Origin: an uncultured Helicobacter sp.
GTDB lineage: Bacteria; Campylobacterota; Campylobacteria; Campylobacterales; Helicobacteraceae
DNA: 54,820 bases
Reading direction: 5' to 3'
Assembly: GCF_947367035.1 (NCBI RefSeq)
Contig: NZ_CANBCA010000012.1
Span: forward strand, 1 to 54,820
Shown here: positions 1-11,058 of the stretch, piece by piece
How positions within the stretch are numbered: position 1 is the first letter of the stretch
Layout of the letters: every line of letters begins with the position of its first letter
Program-made: the position numbers and the translations under genes
The notes under the pieces: model-generated
The model's input: only the letters and a program-made list of their open reading frames with translations
What the model was told of the DNA's origin: nothing
Databases searched by the model: none

Positions 1-74
1 CCCCTCCTTTCCCCCCCCCCCGCGCCCCCCCCCCGCTCCGCCCGGCGGGGGGGGGGGCCCTTTTCTTTAGGCTT
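1..74. repeat. G/C-only contig edge with G11 homopolymer tract
   Basis: The first 60 bases are almost entirely C and G, with long C runs and a G11 run at 47-57. The rest of the window is A/T-rich. The reading frame of the following FkbM gene has no stop codon through this stretch to base 1, so the G tract may lie inside the true coding region. Poly-G tracts are the usual phase-variable elements of surface-glycan genes in Campylobacter and Helicobacter. The irregular C-rich part (1-46) looks more like low-quality sequence at a contig end than real DNA. That is my inference. Confidence 0.6.
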
Positions 75-1061
75 TTGAAAGTAATTCAAAAGCACAAAAA
101 AGAAATCAAAGATTATCAACAAGCTATTCAACATTCCCCCTCTTTGAAATATCCCCCTTTAAAATCTCTCAAGGATTATGCCCAAAGTGTAGAGATTCAA
201 AATCAGCTTACTTATCGTTTAGGAGAAGAGTTCTTAAATGCCTATAAATTTTGGTGGTGTGGAGGATTGCTTTATTTCTTGCTTAGGATTCCAAGCATTA
301 AGGCGGAGGCGAGAAAGCAACCTCAAAACCAATGGAATCGATCTGAAATTTATTTGAAAGAACTTTTGGTGCGCATAAAACACATTGAAGCCATCAGCGA
401 TATTTTTTGGACTTCTAAGCTTAAAGACATTGCGTTTCGTGGGCAATTAGGACAAGACGCATTGGCTTATGTGCTAAATGGCTGCAAAAAAGAGGGATTT
501 TTTGTGGATATTGGAGCGCATAATGGGTTGATGATTTCCAATTCGTATTTGTTTGAGCAGATTGGTTGGAAAGGAATTTGCGTGGAGGCAAATCCTAATA
601 CTTTTGCGAATTTGGAGAGGAATCGCAAATGCGATGTCTATAATCTCGCTGTATTTTCTAAAAATATCGGAATTACACGTATGGCAATTTCAAAGAATAG
701 TGGATTAGATACCTTGGAGATAAATCTCACAGAAGCACACAAAAGGAGAGTGGAAAAAGGAGGGGAAATATCTTATGTAGAGGTGCAAACGGCAACTTTT
801 AATGAGATTATGGCAAAGTATCCCGAAGTTTCGCATATTGACTTTATGTCCTTAGATGTAGAGGGTGGGGAGCTAGAGGTGCTAAAGGGGATTGATTTTG
901 ACAAATATACTTTTGGTTGTATTGCCATAGAACACAATTATTTCAAAGATGCACAAAAAGAAGTGGGTGGATTATTAAAAAGCAAGGGTTATAGAATCTT
1001 GATGTGGAATGGTTGGGATTATCTTTTTGTTAGAGATGAAAAGATTCGGTGGAATTGGTAA
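75..1061 (+). CDS. FkbM family methyltransferase, possibly 5'-partial and phase-variable
   Basis: SAM-dependent methyltransferase of the FkbM family, probably acting on a sugar of a surface polysaccharide (LOS, LPS or capsule). Residues about 120-315 form the methyltransferase domain. The SAM-binding loop contains DIGAHNG with Asp145, and a later acidic motif reads LDVEGGELEVLKG with Asp261. Residues about 30-105 resemble the YRLGxxFINAYKFWW-type module often attached to Campylobacter and Helicobacter glycan-modifying proteins; that is from memory. The first usable start is TTG at 75 and it has no convincing ribosome binding site. The frame stays open upstream through the G11 tract to the window edge, so the real protein may be longer and switchable. 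The methyltransferase class is fairly certain; the substrate is unknown. Confidence 0.75.
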   Translation: MKVIQKHKKEIKDYQQAIQHSPSLKYPPLKSLKDYAQSVEIQNQLTYRLGEEFLNAYKFWWCGGLLYFLLRIPSIKAEARKQPQNQWNRSEIYLKELLVRIKHIEAISDIFWTSKLKDIAFRGQLGQDALAYVLNGCKKEGFFVDIGAHNGLMISNSYLFEQIGWKGICVEANPNTFANLERNRKCDVYNLAVFSKNIGITRMAISKNSGLDTLEINLTEAHKRRVEKGGEISYVEVQTATFNEIMAKYPEVSHIDFMSLDVEGGELEVLKGIDFDKYTFGCIAIEHNYFKDAQKEVGGLLKSKGYRILMWNGWDYLFVRDEKIRWNW

Positions 1062-1165
1062 TTCATCATTATTCAAGATAAAATTTGTTAAAAAGTAAAA
1101 TAATGGAATCTTGTTTTTAATTTATTGGTTTTGTCGATGTTGTGCCTCAATTATTAGAGGGTTTT

Positions 1166-3633
<2,468 letters not shown>

Positions 3634-3683
3634 TGAATATTCCTTGATGTTAAAATGGAAGCAATAATGTTAGCAAATTTCTA

Positions 3684-4787
3684 TTAAAATAAGCCTTTTG
3701 TGTGTAAAAGGTTTAAGATTTTCAGGCTTAAGGCAGAGAGAGGTAAGGATTGCAAGGAAGTTTGTGTGAAAAACTCTAAGGAATCGTTAATTAAAGAATT
3801 ATTATTTAACAGAGAATCAAGGCACTCAAAAGGACAAAGATATATTTCTATTTTAAGATTGTATTTTGTGTAAGAATGTTTTGACCCCCCAATTTTTTGA
3901 CTTACTTCAATTATAGGTGGTGGAATTTGAGGAAAGTTATAAAGTCCGAAATAGAGCTTATCTTGGCTTTTTAAAAGTGCAATTTTGGAATCTTGAATGA
4001 AAATCCCAAAATGCAGAGTTTGTTTGATTGTTTTTGTTTGTTTGGTTTGTGTAAAAGTTTGCCAATTTTCTTTACCTAAGCAAAGATTATTTAAAGGACA
4101 AATTTCACATTTAGGAGATTTTGGCAGACAAATGAGTGCGCCTAAATCCAATAAAGCTTGATTGTGATTGAAAGCGTCTTTGGGATTTAAAATTAACTTG
4201 GCTTTGGATTCTAAAATAGAGGGAGTAGCAGAATGTAAGGCAAAAAGTCGCAAAAGAATGCGTTTGATGTTAGAATCCACAAAGCTAACAGGTAAATCAA
4301 ACCCAAAACACGCAATTGCTCCAGCAGTGTAAGCTCCGATTCCAGGAAGTTGGCGCAAGAGATGTATATCGCAGGGCAAAGGATTTTCATAAGAAATAAG
4401 AGCCAAATTGTTTTTAGAATCCTTATGCAGATTCGTATATCGTGTTGCATTATTTAGGTGATGAATACAAATTTGTGCGAGTTTGTGTAGATTTCTTGCA
4501 CGGGAGTAATAACCAAGTCCTTGCCAAGCGTGTAATACCTCGGTAATATCCGCTTTGCTTAAAGCTTGGAGATTTGGAAAACGTTGTAAAAAAGGGAAAT
4601 AGAATCTTTCTAGCACTGTTTTGACTTGTGTTTGTTGGAGCATCATTTCACTAATTAATACGCAATAGGGGCGATTAGGGGCTAGTCTATCACGCCAAGG
4701 CAGATGATGGCGACCTTGTTTTGCATACCAACTTAAAAGTGCTTTTTGAGCATTTTTAAGCTTATTTGCATTGAGTTTGGAATCCAT
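3684..4787 (-). CDS. mutY: A/G-specific adenine DNA glycosylase MutY
   Basis: Removes adenine mispaired with 8-oxoguanine, protecting against oxidative mutation. The 367-residue protein has the N-terminal SEMMLQQTQV segment carrying the catalytic Glu, a helix-hairpin-helix with LPGIGAYTAGA followed by the catalytic Asp in FVDSNIKR, and a [4Fe-4S] cluster of spacing C-x6-C-x2-C-x5-C (CLPKSPKCEICPLNNLC). The C-terminal third is a diverged NUDIX-like 8-oxoG recognition domain. The ATG at 4787 overlaps the stop of the upstream LLM oxidoreductase (TAATG), pointing to coupled translation. Confidence 0.95.
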   Translation of the reverse strand: MDSKLNANKLKNAQKALLSWYAKQGRHHLPWRDRLAPNRPYCVLISEMMLQQTQVKTVLERFYFPFLQRFPNLQALSKADITEVLHAWQGLGYYSRARNLHKLAQICIHHLNNATRYTNLHKDSKNNLALISYENPLPCDIHLLRQLPGIGAYTAGAIACFGFDLPVSFVDSNIKRILLRLFALHSATPSILESKAKLILNPKDAFNHNQALLDLGALICLPKSPKCEICPLNNLCLGKENWQTFTQTKQTKTIKQTLHFGIFIQDSKIALLKSQDKLYFGLYNFPQIPPPIIEVSQKIGGSKHSYTKYNLKIEIYLCPFECLDSLLNNNSLINDSLEFFTQTSLQSLPLSALSLKILNLLHTKGLF

Positions 4788-5785
4788 TACAGATAAGGAT
4801 CAACGCGTTCTTTATAAAGTTTAAGGATATTTTTGGAATCTTGAAGTTCGGAGGAAAGGAGTTTTAGGGATAGAGTGTTGAATTGAATTTTTTTGCGCAA
4901 TTCCAAAATTTGTTCTATGCAGTCCTCTGGAGTGCCGACAATCATACATTCCATAATTTTATTTTTATTAAAAAATGCTGCCCTAAACTCCTCGTAATCA
5001 CTTGTTTTAATAATGGCTTCAAAGGTTGGATTGGATTCATTGGCACGAAGCATACATTGTGTGAAAATATCTACACCTATTTGTGCTTTCTCTTGCGCGA
5101 CACTTCTGTCTTCATCAATATAAATTGCGCGCGTTAGCACAAACTCCAAGTCTTTTGCTCCATTTTGGGCAAAAATATCATAAATCTCTTTAGCTCGTTT
5201 TGCTTCAAGCGTTAAAGCTCCTAAGAAATTATAGCCTCTTTGTGCCGAAATTTTCAATGTCTCCTCGTGGTCACTTGCGACATAAAATGGAATCAAGCCT
5301 AGCGGATGAGGACAAATGCTAATATTGTTGAGGTCAAAAAATTCTCCTTCGTGTGTTACTTGATTTTTAAAAAGCAAGTTATGCACAATCTCGGCATTTT
5401 CTAACATAATTTTACGATTATTTTGAGGATTGTTTCCCATTGAAATATCAAAAATTGGAAAAGCCCCACGTGCGAAGCCAAAAAGGAATCGCCCACCGCT
5501 TAATAAATCTAGTGTAGCAATTTCTTCTGCTAGTTGAATAGGGTGGTAATGGGGTAGTAAAATAGCAGCACCTCCTACTTTGATTCGCTCCGTGCGTGCA
5601 AGTGCATAGCCTATAAGTGCAAGAATGGAAGGGCAAAGTGTGAAGCTATTAAAATGATGTTCTCCAATCCACGCTTCATCAAATCCCAATTTATCAGCAT
5701 ATTCTATTAATTCAATCGCATCTGAAATGGCATTTGCTTCATTATTTTTCCAATTTTCTACTAACTCAAAAATGCTACTTTTCAT
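4787..5785 (-). CDS. LLM class flavin-dependent oxidoreductase (luciferase-like)
   Basis: A 332-residue member of the bacterial luciferase-like monooxygenase superfamily, which uses reduced FMN or F420. Campylobacterota normally use FMN. The TIM-barrel signatures are visible: GEHHFNSF near residue 40, then a stretch ending LLPHYHPIQLAEEIATLD, and SGGRFLFGFARG near residue 100. The substrate cannot be assigned from sequence. The start ATG at 5785 is preceded by GGGAG at a good distance. It is the first gene of a two-gene unit with mutY, with a TATAAT-like -10 on the minus strand at 5831-5836. The link with a repair glycosylase may reflect only operon packing. Confidence 0.85.
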   Translation of the reverse strand: MKSSIFELVENWKNNEANAISDAIELIEYADKLGFDEAWIGEHHFNSFTLCPSILALIGYALARTERIKVGGAAILLPHYHPIQLAEEIATLDLLSGGRFLFGFARGAFPIFDISMGNNPQNNRKIMLENAEIVHNLLFKNQVTHEGEFFDLNNISICPHPLGLIPFYVASDHEETLKISAQRGYNFLGALTLEAKRAKEIYDIFAQNGAKDLEFVLTRAIYIDEDRSVAQEKAQIGVDIFTQCMLRANESNPTFEAIIKTSDYEEFRAAFFNKNKIMECMIVGTPEDCIEQILELRKKIQFNTLSLKLLSSELQDSKNILKLYKERVDPYL

Positions 5786-5830
5786 TTCTTAACTCCCCTT
5801 TTGTCTAAATGAAATTTTAAAAAAGTTATA

Positions 5831-5836
5831 ATTATA
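5831..5836 (-). promoter_or_regulatory. Probable -10 box for the LLM oxidoreductase-mutY unit
   Basis: TATAAT on the minus strand in an A/T-rich spacer, about 45 bases upstream of the ATG at 5785. Campylobacterota sigma-70 promoters typically show an extended -10 and no conserved -35. Inferred from sequence only. Confidence 0.5.
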
Positions 5837-5867
5837 TCATAAAGATAAAGAAAAAATAAACCACGCT

Positions 5868-6263
5868 CTAACGGTGTTTTAACCCCACATTTAAAGCTTG
5901 TTCTAGCAGTTCTTTGCGTGCAGGATTGGCTTGTTTAAAATGTCGCTCTACTTCTAGGATTAATTTGGCATTTACCCCTTTATGTGAAGTGAGAATAGCA
6001 AAAAATTCTAAGTCAAAGTCTGGCATTTCCTCCATATAGCGGTCATAGTGGATAAAGGCTAAATCCGCGTATTTTGCTAGTGTGTTTAAATCGTTATTTT
6101 GCTTCTTTAAAGATTCTAAAAGAGTGCTGGCATTTGGTATCTCAAAGTTGCTTTCCTCCTGGATTTTTCTTGGTTTCTCTCTTTTTAATGCAATAAATAA
6201 TGCAATCAATAGAACCAAAACGATAACAAATATAGAACTAAAAATTAAAATTTCTTTTTGCAT
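5868..6263 (-). CDS. Small single-span membrane protein, function unknown
   Basis: I do not recognise this 131-residue protein. Residues about 5-27 form one strongly hydrophobic segment rich in Ile, Val and Leu, followed by basic residues (LKREKPRK), which predicts an N-terminal anchor with the remainder in the cytoplasm. The soluble part is helical and charged, with DFDLEFFAILTSHKGVNAK in the middle. The start ATG at 6263 has an AAGG-type ribosome binding site (AAAGGCGCAAA). It lies between the LLM oxidoreductase and the divergent dapD. It is real by coding character and start signal, but I assign no function. Confidence 0.7.
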   Translation of the reverse strand: MQKEILIFSSIFVIVLVLLIALFIALKREKPRKIQEESNFEIPNASTLLESLKKQNNDLNTLAKYADLAFIHYDRYMEEMPDFDLEFFAILTSHKGVNAKLILEVERHFKQANPARKELLEQALNVGLKHR

Positions 6264-6324
6264 TTTGCGCCTTTGTGTATAGTCTGTGAAATTATAACAA
6301 ATTTAAATTTTATAGAGTTTTGGT

Positions 6325-6330
6325 TATAAT
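6325..6330 (+). promoter_or_regulatory. Probable -10 box for dapD
   Basis: TATAAT in the sequence GGTTATAATCC, 22 bases upstream of the dapD ATG at 6353. This leaves a short leader carrying AAGGAG. Confidence 0.6.
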
Positions 6331-6352
6331 CCTAAATTTTAAGGAGTATTAT

Positions 6353-7558
6353 ATGAGTAAAGAAAATTTTAAAGCCAAAGTAGAATCATTGCAAAAAGAA
6401 CCAAACTATAAACAGCCTTTGGGATTTGGAATTTGTTATGCTGATGTAGGAGTGATAAGTAATAAGGTGTTACAAGCGACTTATCCTGTGCTAAATTGGG
6501 GTGAAAACTTTGGTTCTTATGCGATTTTTGAATCTCTAAAGAGCGAATGTGAAGTGCTAGAGGAATGTGAAAGTGAATTAGTACTTGGAATCACAGAAGA
6601 GTTCGTCCTAAAAGTCCTAGAAAACTTCGCACCTTTTTTGGCAGAGACACAAGAGAATCCAAATGCGCATAAAAATGTCGCAGTGGTTTTAGAGTTGCAA
6701 CGCGCTTTGCAAGAGGATAGAATCTATACAGAAAATGGAGATTTTCGCTACCGATTTTGTGCAATCTACCAAGATGTGCAATGCAAAAGTGTAGAATCTG
6801 CTTATCTGAAATTACTTGCCCTCTCACTTGGCAAAGCACCGCTTAGAAGTTTGCAACTAGAGGGAATCTTTGGGCTATTAACCAATGTGGCGTGGAGCGG
6901 TAATGTGCCTTTTGAATTGGAATGGCTAAGAGAAAATGAGATTGCCTTAAAGATGCGCGGAGAGTTTCCAGCCATTGACTTTGTGGATAAATTTCCACGT
7001 TACTTAATGCAAGTGATTCCACAATATGATAATATTCGTCTGCTTGATACTGCTAAAACTCGCTTTGGAGCGTATTTAGGCAAGGGTGGTTATACACAAA
7101 TGCCGGGTGCGAGTTATGTGAATTTTAATGCTGGAGCAATGGGTGCTTGTATGAATGAGGGGCGCATTAGCTCTAGTGTGGTCGTAGGTGAAGGAAGTGA
7201 TGTCGGCGGAGGTGCTAGTATTTTGGGTGTCTTAAGTGGTGGAAATGCTGACCCAATTAGCATTGGTAAAAATTGCCTTTTAGGAGTGAATAGTTCCACA
7301 GGCATTAGTCTAGGCGATGGTTGTATTGTAGATGGTGGAATCGCAGTTTTAGCTGGGACAATCTTTAAAATCAATGAAGAGGAAGCGAGAAAAATCGCGG
7401 AAATTAATTCAAATTTTGAAGTAAGAGAAAGTGGAATCTATAAAGGTAGAGAGTTGTCCGGCAAAAATGGAGTGCATTTCAGGCAAGATTCTAAAACTGG
7501 TGCAATGATTGCATTTCGTTCTAATCGTAAGATAGAGTTAAACTCGGCTTTGCATTAG
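6353..7558 (+). CDS. dapD: 2,3,4,5-tetrahydropyridine-2,6-dicarboxylate N-succinyltransferase DapD
   Basis: Succinylates tetrahydrodipicolinate in the lysine and meso-diaminopimelate pathway, supplying peptidoglycan. The 401-residue protein is of the long type found in Campylobacterota, clearly longer than the ~275-residue E. coli enzyme. The C-terminal part shows hexapeptide-like left-handed beta-helix repeats such as NFNAGAMGACMNEGRISSSV and VVGEGSDVGGGASILGVLSG. I chose the ATG at 6353 because AAGGAG lies 7 bases upstream. The ATG-like start 33 bases earlier (6320) falls inside the -10 region. It is monocistronic and converges on the NDH-2-like gene. Confidence 0.94.
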   Translation: MSKENFKAKVESLQKEPNYKQPLGFGICYADVGVISNKVLQATYPVLNWGENFGSYAIFESLKSECEVLEECESELVLGITEEFVLKVLENFAPFLAETQENPNAHKNVAVVLELQRALQEDRIYTENGDFRYRFCAIYQDVQCKSVESAYLKLLALSLGKAPLRSLQLEGIFGLLTNVAWSGNVPFELEWLRENEIALKMRGEFPAIDFVDKFPRYLMQVIPQYDNIRLLDTAKTRFGAYLGKGGYTQMPGASYVNFNAGAMGACMNEGRISSSVVVGEGSDVGGGASILGVLSGGNADPISIGKNCLLGVNSSTGISLGDGCIVDGGIAVLAGTIFKINEEEARKIAEINSNFEVRESGIYKGRELSGKNGVHFRQDSKTGAMIAFRSNRKIELNSALH

Positions 7559-7649
7559 ATGATGTTAGATATTCCTTGTGCGTGGAGCGAATATTTGCTT
7601 ACCTTACCTTTTTCAAAGAAGTGCGTGGATTAAAGAGGGAGTTGAAATA

Positions 7650-7686
7650 GATTGCCACGACTTGCATTGCAAGTCTCGCAGGGACG
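7650..7686. repeat. Short palindromic spacer repeat, copy A
   Basis: Starts GATTGCCACGA, carries a perfect 8-bp inverted repeat (GACTTGCA at 7659-7666 against TGCAAGTC at 7668-7675) and ends TCGCAGGGACG. The same flanks recur at 21643, 29644 and 45229. It lies in the spacer between the convergent genes dapD and the NDH-2-like flavoprotein and could form a hairpin in either transcript. Confidence 0.7.
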
Positions 7687-7713
7687 CAGTAAGAGATGAA
7701 TACCATCTTAAAG

Positions 7714-8928
7714 CTAATTGCTTGTGCGGTAGCGGAATTGTCCCTTCTTAAGCACCATATCCATTCCCCCGATACTATAAAGCCATTTGTTTTCAATTGT
7801 ATTTTTCATAAATGCTGCCATTTCTCCTTTGACATTTTTATGATAAACAATGCCTACACCATCGGTATGCCCGATAGAACAAACTGTCCCACGATGATTA
7901 AATTTGAATATTTTTTCAAAAGCTTTATTTTCTAGTTTTGCACAAAGGAGTTCGGCTAGATAATCTCCCATTTGTGCTGATAATTGTGCAGTGGGTGCGT
8001 GAATTGCATCTTTACTAGCAACAATTGCACAATCGCCTACTACATAGATATTTGGAAATTTCTCGCATTGTAATTGAGGATTGACTTTGATGCGTCCTTT
8101 TTTGTTTGGGATTTCAGAATTTTCTACAATATCACTTCCTTTGACTCCTGCACTCCAAATGATGGTGTTACCATAGACTTCTTGTGTTTGTCCCTCTTTT
8201 TCTACGATGACTCTCCCTTCTTGGATTTCTTTAATAGTTGCCCCTGATAGAATCTCTACACCAAGTGTTTTGAGTTTTGATTCTGCAGTTTGAACAAGGT
8301 TTTCATTGAACACTGGTAAAATATGTGGGGAGCGCCCAATACAAGTAACTTTTGGAATTTTTCTATCAATCCCGCAAATGAGGCAGAGTTCCTCTAGTTG
8401 TGTCGCAAGTTCTGCTGCGAACTCAATGCCTGTAAAGCCTGTGCCGCAAACAATGACTTGTAAATCTTTTGGATTCTTTGTATGCACAAATTCTTTAAAT
8501 TTATTTTCAATATTTTTTGTTAGTTTGAGTGCTGCATTGAGCGAAGAGAGTTTATAAGTATATTTATCAACGCCAGGGATTCCAAAATTATCAGGCTTGA
8601 AGCCAAGCCCAATGATGAGATAATCATAAAAATACTCTCCGCCATTGCCTATTACTTTGTTTTTTTGTGGTTGAAGATTCTTGATTTTATCTTTAATAAA
8701 TTCCACTTTTTGTGGATTGAGAATCTTGCGATAATAAATTCTTGCTTTTCGTGCGCTTAATGTTCCAATTGCTACTTTATGTAACAATGTGGTTTGGTAG
8801 TGATAATCGTGTTTGCTAATTAAAGTTATTTTTGCATTGCCACAATATTTTCTTTGTAATCCTAAAGCAACTTTTAATCCACCATAACCGCCCCCAATAA
8901 TTAATATCTTTTTTGCCTCTCCACTCAT
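7714..8928 (-). CDS. NAD(P)/FAD-dependent oxidoreductase, type II NADH dehydrogenase family
   Basis: A 404-residue flavoprotein like NDH-2, which passes electrons from NADH to quinone without pumping protons. The N-terminal FAD-binding Rossmann motif reads ILIIGGGYGGLKVALGL. A second dinucleotide motif, VIVCGTGFTGIEFAAELA, lies around residues 158-175, and the FAD-proximal IYVVGDCAIV is near residue 295. The start ATG at 8928 has GGAG upstream (GAGGAGTGTCAA). It is divergent from the Na/Pi cotransporter gene. NADH as donor is inferred from family resemblance. Campylobacterota usually run complex I on flavodoxin, so an alternative electron donor remains possible. Confidence 0.85.
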   Translation of the reverse strand: MSGEAKKILIIGGGYGGLKVALGLQRKYCGNAKITLISKHDYHYQTTLLHKVAIGTLSARKARIYYRKILNPQKVEFIKDKIKNLQPQKNKVIGNGGEYFYDYLIIGLGFKPDNFGIPGVDKYTYKLSSLNAALKLTKNIENKFKEFVHTKNPKDLQVIVCGTGFTGIEFAAELATQLEELCLICGIDRKIPKVTCIGRSPHILPVFNENLVQTAESKLKTLGVEILSGATIKEIQEGRVIVEKEGQTQEVYGNTIIWSAGVKGSDIVENSEIPNKKGRIKVNPQLQCEKFPNIYVVGDCAIVASKDAIHAPTAQLSAQMGDYLAELLCAKLENKAFEKIFKFNHRGTVCSIGHTDGVGIVYHKNVKGEMAAFMKNTIENKWLYSIGGMDMVLKKGQFRYRTSN

Positions 8929-9077
8929 TTGACACTCCTCGTTTGAAAGTCTAAAATTCTATCTTAAAATATTATTGTTAATAAAATCCTAAAAGGTTAA
9001 AAATTATTTTATTTCTTAAAGTTAAGTTAAATTAATAAACTGAAATTTAAATTAAATCATAAAAATAGTTAAACTTT

Positions 9078-9093
9078 TCGTTATAATTAACGA
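9078..9093 (+). promoter_or_regulatory. Palindrome TCGTTATAATTAACGA overlapping the -10 of the Na/Pi cotransporter gene
   Basis: A perfect inverted repeat of TCGTTA and TAACGA encloses the TATAAT -10 box (9082-9087), about 30 bases upstream of the TTG start at 9122. A repressor bound here would block polymerase. The role is inferred. Confidence 0.45.
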
Positions 9094-9121
9094 TTTAATT
9101 TTATATTATAAGGAATGGGGA

Positions 9122-10915
9122 TTGCAAAACTTTAAACGATATTCTCTAATTGTTGTTATTATCTTAATGTTGTATTTTTTGGTTGTGTTTCCAGAAGTGG
9201 CACAAATTCTTGCAGGTGTTGCGATTTTGCTCATTGGTATGATGAATTTAAGCTCTGGATTTAAGTCATTTAGTGGGGGACTTTTAGAAAAGATTTTAAC
9301 TAAATCTACGGACACGCGTCTAAAAAGTATCGTATTTGGTGTAGTTACAACGATGTTAATGCAGTCTTCAACGCTAGTTTCTGTCATTTCTATCTCTTTT
9401 CTCTCTGCTGGCTTGATTACGCTTGCGCAAGGAATTGGAATTATTTTTGGGGCGAATTTAGGCAATAGTGCTGGTTCTTGGTTAATTGTAGGATTGACAA
9501 GTATTAATATTTCCATCTTAGCGATTCCGCTTATTGTGTGTGGGACGATTTTAAACTTCCAAAAAGACAAAGTTTTTAAAGGAATTGGACTGATTTTTAT
9601 GGGTCTTGGATTTTTCTTTTTGGGTGTAGATTATATTAAAAGTGGTTTTGAATCTTACAAAGAGATTATGGACCTTTCACGGTTTAACTTTGATGGATTT
9701 AAAGGTGTCATTATCTTTGTAGGACTTGGTGCGCTAATGACAGGGATTGTGCAAAGTAGCCACGCAACTTTAGCGATTATCATTTCTGCATTAGTCAGTG
9801 GGCAGATTGGTTTTGAAAATGCACTTGCTGCTACGCTTGGAACAAGTGTTGGCGGTGTTGTAACTGCCGTGATTGCAAGTCTTAGTGCAAATATTGAAGG
9901 AAAAAAGCTTGCAATTGCAAATTGTATTTTTAATTTTAGTATCGCAATAATTGTGATTATCTTTTTCCCTTATTTTGTCCATTTGGTTAATATAACCGCA
10001 GATTTTTTAGGGCTTGCTGCTGATAATGTGGGATTAAAAACTGCACTATTTCATACATTGTTTAATCTTGTAGGCGTGATTCTTATTTCTTTATTTATTC
10101 GTCAAATTGTATTTATTTTAGACAAAACAATTAAAGCACCTCGTGATAGAGAGATGGATGCTCCTTTATATTTGGATAACAATATTATAGAATACTCTGA
10201 CACCGCTATTGAGGCTTTACAGAAAGAATCTGTGCATTTGTATAATAATGCTTATGCGATGATTGCACATACAATTGGCTTTAATCGTAGTGATATTCGT
10301 GGTAAAGAAAGTTTTGATACGATAGTAAAAACGAAGAAATGGTTTAGCGGAAATGTAGATTTAGATTATCTTTATAAAAGAAAAATTAAAGTGCTATTTG
10401 ATGCGATTCTTGAATTTTCCACTAAAGTGCAAAGATATGTAGAAGATGAGGAGAAAAACCAACGCATTTATTCTTTTAAAATTGCAGCACGTAATATCAC
10501 AGAAGCGACTAAAAACTTGAAACTTATTCAAGCCAATATGAAAATATATTCCGTCTCTACTAATCCTTACTTGGCAGAACAATACAATACGATGCGCAAA
10601 GACTTGGGAGAATTGCTACGTAGTATTGAAGAGCTAAAGCTAATGAAAGATGAGAGTGCATATGTGATTTTAAAGCAAATTAGCGCAGCAAAAGATTTGC
10701 TAAGAGAATATGACCATCATATAATGCGTGATGTAGAAAAACTCATTTCAGAAGAGAAAATTAGTGCAACTAATGCAACATCAATTCTTAATGATAGTTC
10801 TTTTATCGGAGATATCGCGATGAGTTTAATGGAAGCAATAGAGGTTATTTTTACTAAAGAAGAATGGCTAGAGACTCAAGAAAATACAGAAGAAGAGCAA
10901 AAAAGCCAAGAATAA
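9122..10915 (+). CDS. Na/Pi cotransporter family protein with C-terminal PhoU-like domain
   Basis: Inner-membrane protein of the NptA/YjbB type, which couples phosphate movement to sodium. Of 597 residues, about 1-335 are hydrophobic helices containing the two family repeats, each with a QSS motif: MQSSTLVSVISISFLSAG near residue 80 and IVQSSHATLAII near residue 210. Residues about 350-590 are a soluble, helical PhoU-like region. The start TTG at 9122 is supported by AAGGA seven bases upstream; no ATG nearby fits. It stands alone with its own promoter and a palindrome over the -10 box. Transport direction (uptake or export) cannot be told. Confidence 0.88.
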   Translation: MQNFKRYSLIVVIILMLYFLVVFPEVAQILAGVAILLIGMMNLSSGFKSFSGGLLEKILTKSTDTRLKSIVFGVVTTMLMQSSTLVSVISISFLSAGLITLAQGIGIIFGANLGNSAGSWLIVGLTSINISILAIPLIVCGTILNFQKDKVFKGIGLIFMGLGFFFLGVDYIKSGFESYKEIMDLSRFNFDGFKGVIIFVGLGALMTGIVQSSHATLAIIISALVSGQIGFENALAATLGTSVGGVVTAVIASLSANIEGKKLAIANCIFNFSIAIIVIIFFPYFVHLVNITADFLGLAADNVGLKTALFHTLFNLVGVILISLFIRQIVFILDKTIKAPRDREMDAPLYLDNNIIEYSDTAIEALQKESVHLYNNAYAMIAHTIGFNRSDIRGKESFDTIVKTKKWFSGNVDLDYLYKRKIKVLFDAILEFSTKVQRYVEDEEKNQRIYSFKIAARNITEATKNLKLIQANMKIYSVSTNPYLAEQYNTMRKDLGELLRSIEELKLMKDESAYVILKQISAAKDLLREYDHHIMRDVEKLISEEKISATNATSILNDSSFIGDIAMSLMEAIEVIFTKEEWLETQENTEEEQKSQE

Positions 10916-11025
10916 TTTTCCTAATTACAGGAATAAGGGCAATGGCGTGTCCCACTCTTTCCTTGTGAGTATAAATAAGAATGATGTAGCGGAGTTGTTT
11001 AAGTGTAGCTTTATTATGACGCTTT

Positions 11026-11031
11026 TATAAT
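11026..11031 (+). promoter_or_regulatory. Probable -10 box for the two-component operon
   Basis: TATAAT in CTTTTATAATTTT, 28 bases before the ATG at 11059. No gene lies in the 143-base spacer 10916-11058. Otherwise that spacer holds only a small TTCCT/AGGAA inverted repeat just after the cotransporter stop. Confidence 0.5.
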
Positions 11032-11058
11032 TTTATATTTTAATTTTCTAGGATATTA

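Noticed and set aside
7559-7713. A small plus-strand gene in the dapD downstream spacer
   Set aside because: The frame beginning near 7696 overlaps the well-supported flavoprotein gene and includes the palindromic repeat; it has no ribosome binding site.
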